A stretch of DNA of 11,485 nt, from positions 1 to 11,485 of the forward strand of contig JBMFGW010000114.1 of NCBI GenBank assembly GCA_049977145.1. Direction: 5' to 3'. Positions 7,216-11,485 of this stretch are shown piece by piece. The notes beneath the pieces are model-generated. The model searched no databases. It was not told the origin of the DNA and saw nothing but the letters and a program-made list of their open reading frames with translations. A program made the position numbers and the translations under genes. Source of the stretch: JAMDCX01 sp049977145 (GTDB lineage Bacteria > Planctomycetota > Phycisphaerae > WQYP01). The stretch's first letter is position 1; each line of letters opens with the position of its first letter.

Positions 7216-10080
7216 CACCTCCCACCGGACCATGAACAGCCGTGCGCGGCTGCTTTTCTGGCTCATGCGGCGGTGCAGGGCCTCAATGAGTTTGTCTCGC
7301 TTTGCGGCAATCTGATCTTCCACGTCAAAAATCTCCTGCCGCTGCGTCCGCTGCCGCCTTTCCAGTTCCTGAATAGTTTGCTGGAGATTATTCTGCTCAT
7401 CAAGCGTGGTAGCCAGCCGGGACTGCCGCCGAACCGCCTTAATTTGTGCCTTTATATCCGCAAGCTCCTTCTCTGCAATAAAAACCATATCCTCCGCCCA
7501 GTTTTCCAGCCGCTCCCGCTCTTCGGAAAACAGCTTACTGTTGGTCTCTAAGGATGCACCAATGGTGGCATCAGCGTGGCGGCTGGCTTCATTTTTCAGC
7601 CGTTCCCGCACCGGTGCGGGCGGGTCCTCCGTCGGAACCACAGTGGCATCGCACTGGAATAATCTTTCGCAGGTTTCTTGATCCAGTGACCGGCCTGAAT
7701 CGGTGACGGCGGAAAACAGCAGATATTCCTCGCGGTCAAACGATTCGACCGTCAGATGTTGCAATGTCAGCCAGCCGGACTGGCCTTTAATCGCCTCCAC
7801 CATCGAAAGTTTGGTTCCGTGTCCGGTCAGATTAAAAACTACGTTGGCTATGGGCGTGGGGCAGGTTTTGCCGGTGTCGATGACCCATTCCCCCAGTGGA
7901 TGCGATAACCGATAAAGAAAATCGCCGGGGATATTTTCCTGCGTTTTGGAAATCAGGTGATAGCGCCCCGGCTTGAGGTTGTTTTGGGGTGGACGCTGCA
8001 ATGTGAATGCCAAGGCTGTGTCATCAAAGGTTGCACGGTCAGCAAGCATGAACCGCGTCAACGTCCAGAACAGGCGGCTGATGCGATCCAGATTGGTTTG
8101 GGCATCACTAAGCCGCATTTTAAGCCGAGCGTGAACATCTTCATCAAATTGTTCCATCAGTACGCGGCGCGTGTCGGTTAAGCGGGATTTAATGGACTCT
8201 TCCATTTCCTGCTGGAGCTTCTGGAATGCTGCCGCAATTTGTTCCGGTGTGCGGCACTGCTGGTGGATGGCCAGAATTCGCCGCTCAAAATCAACGCCGG
8301 ATTCAATCGTGCCCAATACTTCATCGGACGCACCAAATATGCCGCTGAAGAGATTGAATTTTTCAGCCAGAAGTTCCTGAACCCGCTGGTCAGCTTCGTT
8401 GCGTTCATTGAGAAAGTTAACAACCACCACATCGTGTTCCTGCCCGTAACGGTGGCAGCGGCCAATTCGCTGCTCAATGCGCTGTGGATTCCAAGGCAAA
8501 TCATAATTTACCACCAGAGAACAGAATTGCAGGTTCACACCCTCCGCCGCCGCTTCCGTGGCCAGCATAATTGTGGCATGGTCGCGGAAATGCTCAATCA
8601 GGGCGGTACGGCTGTCGATGGTGCGAGAGCCGGTGGCACGCCCGGATTCGGCGTTATCTTTTAGCCAGCGGTCAATAATTTCCCCGGATTCTGAGCTGGC
8701 GTTAATGCCGTTGAACAGGACAATCTGCCCGGCATAACCATTGATTTCAAGGAATTTTTTGAGATATTCCTGCGTGCGGCGGGATTCTGTGAAAACCAGG
8801 GCCTTGCGTTTGGCCCCCATTTTGGTCATCTCCGCCAATCCAGTGTTCAGCGCCACAAGCAGTGCCTTGCTTTTGGTATCAACGCCGATGCTTCTGGCCC
8901 ACTGGGCATAGCGGGCCAGTTCGTTAATTTCATCTTCAAGGGCTTTGCGATCCGGCTTGCTGTCCGAACGCTCTGCGACGCTGTTCTCACTACCTGTATC
9001 ATCAAGGATGTCATCGAGCAAATCTTCCTCCATCTCCTCATCGGCGACGATATCAGAAGGCAGATCGTCCGGTATCGGTACCCCCTTCATCAGTTGCTCC
9101 AGCCGATTCCGCATGGTGTCCAGCGTATTGGCCACCGCAAAGGAGGATGAGGCGAGCAACTTGCGAAGAATCAGTGTCGTCAGGTGCCGCTGCCGACTGG
9201 GAAACCCATACGTATTTTCCCGCATGAGATATTCCGAGACCGCTTCATAAAGTTTCTGTTCCTCGTCCGTTGGGCTGAATTTGAAAGTCAGAGGTCGCCG
9301 GGCGGTGTATTTAATGTATTCCACAACCTGCCGCCGCAGGGTACGCCGGCAAAAATGTTCAATCCGGTCCCGCAGGGCCTTCATATCCCCGGTGGCATTC
9401 GTGTACTGGGAACGGAATGAACCAACATCGCCGAAGATCATTTCATCAAGAATGGTGGAAAGGCCATAAAGTTCCAGCAGCGAATTTTGCAATGGCGTAG
9501 CGGTCAGAAGAAGTTTCTTACGGTCTTCAACCGCCCATTTGATCGCCTGCCCCATTTTATTTTTCGGCTGATAAGCATTGCGCAGCTTATGGGCTTCATC
9601 AATGACCACCAGATCAAACGGCACGGATCGAATGTCCGCCTGCATTTTGCTGGCGAAGTTCATGGACGTTATGACCACTTTGTCGCTGGCGAATGGATGG
9701 GCATTTCCACCGGCCTGTTCCTGCCGATAGGTTTTGGCATCAAAGATAACGGTGGGCAAATTAAATTTTTCCTGCAATTCCAGGGACCATTGCTTGCGGA
9801 TGCTCGCGGGGCAGATCACCAGTAGCCGGCGTTTACGCTCGGCCCAGTATTGACACAGCACCAATCCGGCCTCAATGGTTTTCCCCAAACCGACTTCATC
9901 AGCCAGCAATACCCCTTTGGATAGCGGGCTTCGCAGGGCAAATGCGGCGGCGTCGATCTGATGCGGATTAAGATCAACACTGGCGTCAAACAAGGCCATG
10001 GAAAGACGATCCACCCCCAGCGGCTGTCGCCGGCGTGTCAACTCGTGTGCAAAATAGCGTGCGTGATAGGGTGTGGTCAT
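7210..10080 (-). CDS. SNF2/RapA-type superfamily 2 helicase/translocase
   Basis: A 956-aa ATP-driven double-strand DNA translocase. Q41 precedes Walker A DEVGLGKT (61-68); other motifs are VICPASIRKQW (Ia, from about 88), DEAH (161-164), LTATPLQNS (III, from 192) and QRIGRCHRYGQ (VI, 537-547). The block from 341 to about 361 is a highly acidic linker between the two RecA lobes. The last 100 residues form a long charged coiled coil (about 860-945). No nuclease motif is seen. The frame is open to 10128, but MTTPYHARYFAHEL from ATG 10080 is the family N-terminus, with CGGAA 6 nt upstream. Relatives of this helicase occur beside Mod-like methyltransferases in type III-like restriction or BREX/DISARM-related loci. 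A role in translocating along invading DNA is inferred. Confidence 0.94.
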   Translation of the reverse strand: MTTPYHARYFAHELTRRRQPLGVDRLSMALFDASVDLNPHQIDAAAFALRSPLSKGVLLADEVGLGKTIEAGLVLCQYWAERKRRLLVICPASIRKQWSLELQEKFNLPTVIFDAKTYRQEQAGGNAHPFASDKVVITSMNFASKMQADIRSVPFDLVVIDEAHKLRNAYQPKNKMGQAIKWAVEDRKKLLLTATPLQNSLLELYGLSTILDEMIFGDVGSFRSQYTNATGDMKALRDRIEHFCRRTLRRQVVEYIKYTARRPLTFKFSPTDEEQKLYEAVSEYLMRENTYGFPSRQRHLTTLILRKLLASSSFAVANTLDTMRNRLEQLMKGVPIPDDLPSDIVADEEMEEDLLDDILDDTGSENSVAERSDSKPDRKALEDEINELARYAQWARSIGVDTKSKALLVALNTGLAEMTKMGAKRKALVFTESRRTQEYLKKFLEINGYAGQIVLFNGINASSESGEIIDRWLKDNAESGRATGSRTIDSRTALIEHFRDHATIMLATEAAAEGVNLQFCSLVVNYDLPWNPQRIEQRIGRCHRYGQEHDVVVVNFLNERNEADQRVQELLAEKFNLFSGIFGASDEVLGTIESGVDFERRILAIHQQCRTPEQIAAAFQKLQQEMEESIKSRLTDTRRVLMEQFDEDVHARLKMRLSDAQTNLDRISRLFWTLTRFMLADRATFDDTALAFTLQRPPQNNLKPGRYHLISKTQENIPGDFLYRLSHPLGEWVIDTGKTCPTPIANVVFNLTGHGTKLSMVEAIKGQSGWLTLQHLTVESFDREEYLLFSAVTDSGRSLDQETCERLFQCDATVVPTEDPPAPVRERLKNEASRHADATIGASLETNSKLFSEERERLENWAEDMVFIAEKELADIKAQIKAVRRQSRLATTLDEQNNLQQTIQELERRQRTQRQEIFDVEDQIAAKRDKLIEALHRRMSQKSSRARLFMVRWEVV

Positions 10081-10115
10081 GAAAGTTCCGCTTTTCCCAA
10101 TTTCACCGGCCCCGA

Positions 10116-10133
10116 AAGGATACCGCAAGAATG
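10116..10133. repeat. 18-bp direct repeat, copy 2 (upstream of the helicase)
   Basis: AAGGATACCGCAAGAATG matches 5193-5210 at 17 of 18 positions in the same orientation. It ends 35 bp upstream of the helicase ATG, nearly the same distance as copy 1 from its gene. On the minus strand it includes TATCCT, the counterpart of TATGCT in copy 1. Confidence 0.7.
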
Positions 10134-10187
10134 GTTCGGCGGCTATTGGCGGGCGAGTTAGTCAACCTGAAACAATCGCCAACTGCA

Positions 10188-10210
10188 CGGCGAGGGCTGG
10201 GCGCTCGCCG
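10188..10210. promoter_or_regulatory. GC-rich inverted repeat in the divergent intergenic region
   Basis: CGGCGAG (10188-10194) and CTCGCCG (10204-10210) are perfectly complementary around a 9-nt loop that can add two more pairs after one mismatch. It lies between the divergent helicase and membrane-protein genes. There is no T-tract in the right place for a terminator on either strand. It may be an operator or a 5'-leader structure for the minus-strand operon. Confidence 0.35.
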
Positions 10211-10238
10211 ACCCAAAAAACTGAACGTCCCACGCGAC

Positions 10239-10266
10239 TTGACGGAAGAAGCGGCCCAGTTAAAGT
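10239..10266 (+). promoter_or_regulatory. Candidate promoter for the small membrane-protein gene
   Basis: TTGACG (10239-10244) and TAAAGT (10261-10266) are separated by 16 nt on the plus strand. They lie 30 nt before the ATG at 10297, which has a good Shine-Dalgarno AAGGA (10284-10288) eight nt upstream. Confidence 0.4.
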
Positions 10267-10296
10267 GGGTAGCCGTACTTTCGAAGGAAAACAAAC

Positions 10297-10730
10297 ATGC
10301 TCCACGCCATCCCGAACACACTTGCATTCACACCAATAATCCACAGGGCACCGCCCGAAATAACAAATCTCCAAACCATCATAAACCAAGTCCAGGAATT
10401 CTACGGAAAGGGCTGGGACACCATATTGTGGGAGGTGGGCTTGATAGTGGTGTTGATAACCGGCGTTCTGGGCGTCCTCGCCCCCTTAATCATCAACAGC
10501 CAAATGGAAAAGCGGCTGGAGAGGAAAATTAGCCGGGCCCAGCGGCGAGCCAACTGGACAGTGCTAACGCAAGACTATTCCTATCAAACCACGAACCCGG
10601 AATCGCACAATGTTGCGAAGATGTGAAGAAGCGCATTGATGCTCCTAGGTACGCTCAATATTCTCAAGCAGTCGAAGAGCTGCTCACCGCGATAAGGGCT
10701 GCTGCCTTCCCCGCTTCGAAACCAGATTAA
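10297..10730 (+). pseudogene. Small single-span membrane protein, frameshifted
   Basis: From ATG 10297 the frame gives a hydrophilic start, then one clear membrane segment (about 45-66, beginning WEVGLIVVLITGVLGVL). A basic helix MEKRLERKISRAQRRAN (70-86) follows. After about 10545 the sequence turns unnatural and stops at 10626. In the +2 frame, from about 10560 to TAA 10730, a plausible continuation appears: ANARLFLSNHEP, then EDVKKRIDAPRYAQYSQAVEE and LLTAIRAAAF. The other frame has a TAG at 10530-10532, so the shift must lie after that. I read this as one gene of about 144 codons with a single indel between 10533 and about 10600. No slippery heptamer is evident, so decay or a sequencing error is more likely than programmed frameshifting. 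Family not recognised. Confidence 0.6.
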
Positions 10731-10844
10731 AACGAATATCGCTTCCCGCACGCGCTGGGTCTGCCAATTTTTCTGGCTTTGTGCATAATGGTGTGTAAAG
10801 AGGCCTGCGGAGCGGTCCGTGGGTAATGTTGAAAGGCCAGTTAA

Positions 10845-11138
10845 AGGGAAGCCATCGATCGGCTGGAGGGAGTCAACGAGGACGAGTTTATCAGGCAAAT
10901 AAAGGCGGAGTTTGTGGCCACGATGAATTCGGTTGCCGAGGCGGTCAACGCGGCCAAAGACGGGCAACTGACCAACGGATCGGAGGAGGCATGTCGCGAA
11001 GCCCTTGAGGAGTTCCGGCGAAACATGAATCCCTATAGCCCAATCGCCGCAACAATACCGTCGCGGCAACGCCGTACCTTTATTCCAGGTTCTAGATGCT
11101 CAAGATGTTTTGAAGGCCCCTACGGGGCCAGCATTTAG
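10845..11138 (+). pseudogene. Decayed coding fragment, unknown function
   Basis: The open stretch after TAA 10842-10844 reads REAIDRLEGVNEDEFIRQIK and continues with AEFVATMNSVAEAVNAAKDG and EEACREALEEFRRNMNPYSP. These are natural-looking amphipathic helices up to about 11045. The remainder to TAG 11138 looks non-coding. There is no good start: the first in-frame candidates are GTG 10914 and ATG 10923, inside the helices. ATG 10826 in another frame gives MLKGQLKG, which would join smoothly after a shift near 10847. Probably a broken small gene; family not recognised. Confidence 0.4.
11115..11129. repeat. GGCCCC-TAC-GGGGCC hairpin
   Basis: A perfect 6-bp GC stem with a 3-nt loop. No T-tract follows on either strand, so it is at best a weak terminator. 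A short tandem GGAGTTA repeat starts 15 bp further (11145-11158). Confidence 0.35.
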
Positions 11139-11485
11139 CATTGAGGAGTTAGGAGTTAGAAGACTTTTTGGGCGCGCGGAGTGGGCGCGGGTGTCGAGTT
11201 TTGTTGGGGGATAGAGCGATCACCGTAGCTTCGACCAGGCCTTTGCCTGCGCCATTGATGCTGGACATATTCACTTGTCAAACAGCGCCGGTTCCCGGCT
11301 TCAATGATCGATGAGCAATGATCAAAGATCAGAGTTCGGGAAAGCGCTGTGCGGCATCGGAACAATTGTTAGAGGTTCCGGTGCAGTCTTACGTTATAGG
11401 GGGGAGCGCTAGCATGACTTTACAAGTTATGTGACCTCTTCGTCATGAGATAACCCGGGCTGGGCGGGAGGGGAGGCGCACTTCG
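11139..11485. other. Non-coding right flank
   Basis: No supportable gene is seen in these 347 bases. The stretch holds the GGAGTTA tandem, a TGATC-rich patch (11303-11331), the 10-bp inverted repeat at 11354-11384, and a looser CATGAC/GTCATG inverted repeat (11413-11418 and 11442-11447). It ends in a purine-rich G-run segment. It looks like intergenic or mobile-element debris bordering the island. Confidence 0.5.
11354..11384. repeat. 10-bp inverted repeat hairpin
   Basis: GCATCGGAAC (11354-11363) pairs with GTTCCGGTGC (11375-11384) over ten positions including one G-T wobble, around an 11-nt loop. No T-tract follows. It could be a structured RNA element, a recombination site or part of a transposon end. 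Confidence 0.4.

Noticed and set aside
7210..10080. Assignment of the helicase as DISARM DrmD or BREX BrxHII
   Set aside because: No DrmA, DrmB, DrmC, PglZ or BrxC gene is in the window, and the methyltransferase is beta-class Mod-like, so a named-system call is not supported.
10131..10532. 133-codon open frame on the plus strand
   Set aside because: The product is Arg/Pro/His-rich and unnatural. It covers the promoter and ribosome site of the membrane-protein gene, which has a clear membrane segment in another frame.
10584..11069. 161-codon open frame on the minus strand
   Set aside because: It crosses two plus-strand coding fragments with better protein character, and shows no motif.
11364..11384. 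Integron attC-like core near GTTAGAG
   Set aside because: The core does not fit GTTRRRY and no matching opposite core is found at attC spacing.

Overview
The window looks like a chromosomal anti-phage defence island from a bacterium of moderate G+C. Domain content and the debris-rich right flank would fit the Planctomycetes/Verrucomicrobia sphere, but nothing seen fixes the taxon (low confidence). No rRNA, tRNA, complete insertion sequence or CRISPR array was seen.

Layout: about 10 kb on the minus strand is read right to left. (i) A 956-aa SNF2/RapA-type superfamily 2 helicase (7210-10080). (ii) After a 124-bp gap with a candidate promoter, a tight pair: a 364-aa OLD/AAA15-like ABC-type ATPase (5991-7085) and a 233-aa DUF3226-like TOPRIM protein (5287-5988). 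(iii) After a 132-bp gap, a 1024-aa beta-class adenine methyltransferase of type III Mod style with a long N-terminal extension (2080-5154). (iv) A translationally coupled but truncated DUF3800 gene (1787-2080) followed by gene debris. (v) A second pair, a 399-aa AAA_21-like ATPase (446-1645) overlapping a DUF4276 gene (1-449) that runs off the left edge and stops resembling its family near residue 124.

The right flank (10081-11485) holds a divergent, frameshifted small membrane-protein gene (10297-10730), another decayed coding fragment, and about 350 bp of non-coding sequence with several inverted repeats.

How the genes may work together (inference): helicase and Mod resemble the core of type III-like restriction-modification loci. 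A Res nuclease subunit is not in the window and could lie left of position 1. The two ATPase + TOPRIM-like pairs recall two-gene abortive-infection systems of the OLD/Gabija/PARIS kind, so the locus may be a layered defence island: methylation-based discrimination plus two nucleotide-sensing ATPase/nuclease modules.

The most unusual observation is an 18-bp direct repeat (17/18 identical) placed 35-38 bp upstream of both the helicase and the mod start codons. It is either a shared promoter/operator, or the boundaries of a 4.9-kb cassette carrying the helicase and the ATPase/TOPRIM pair.
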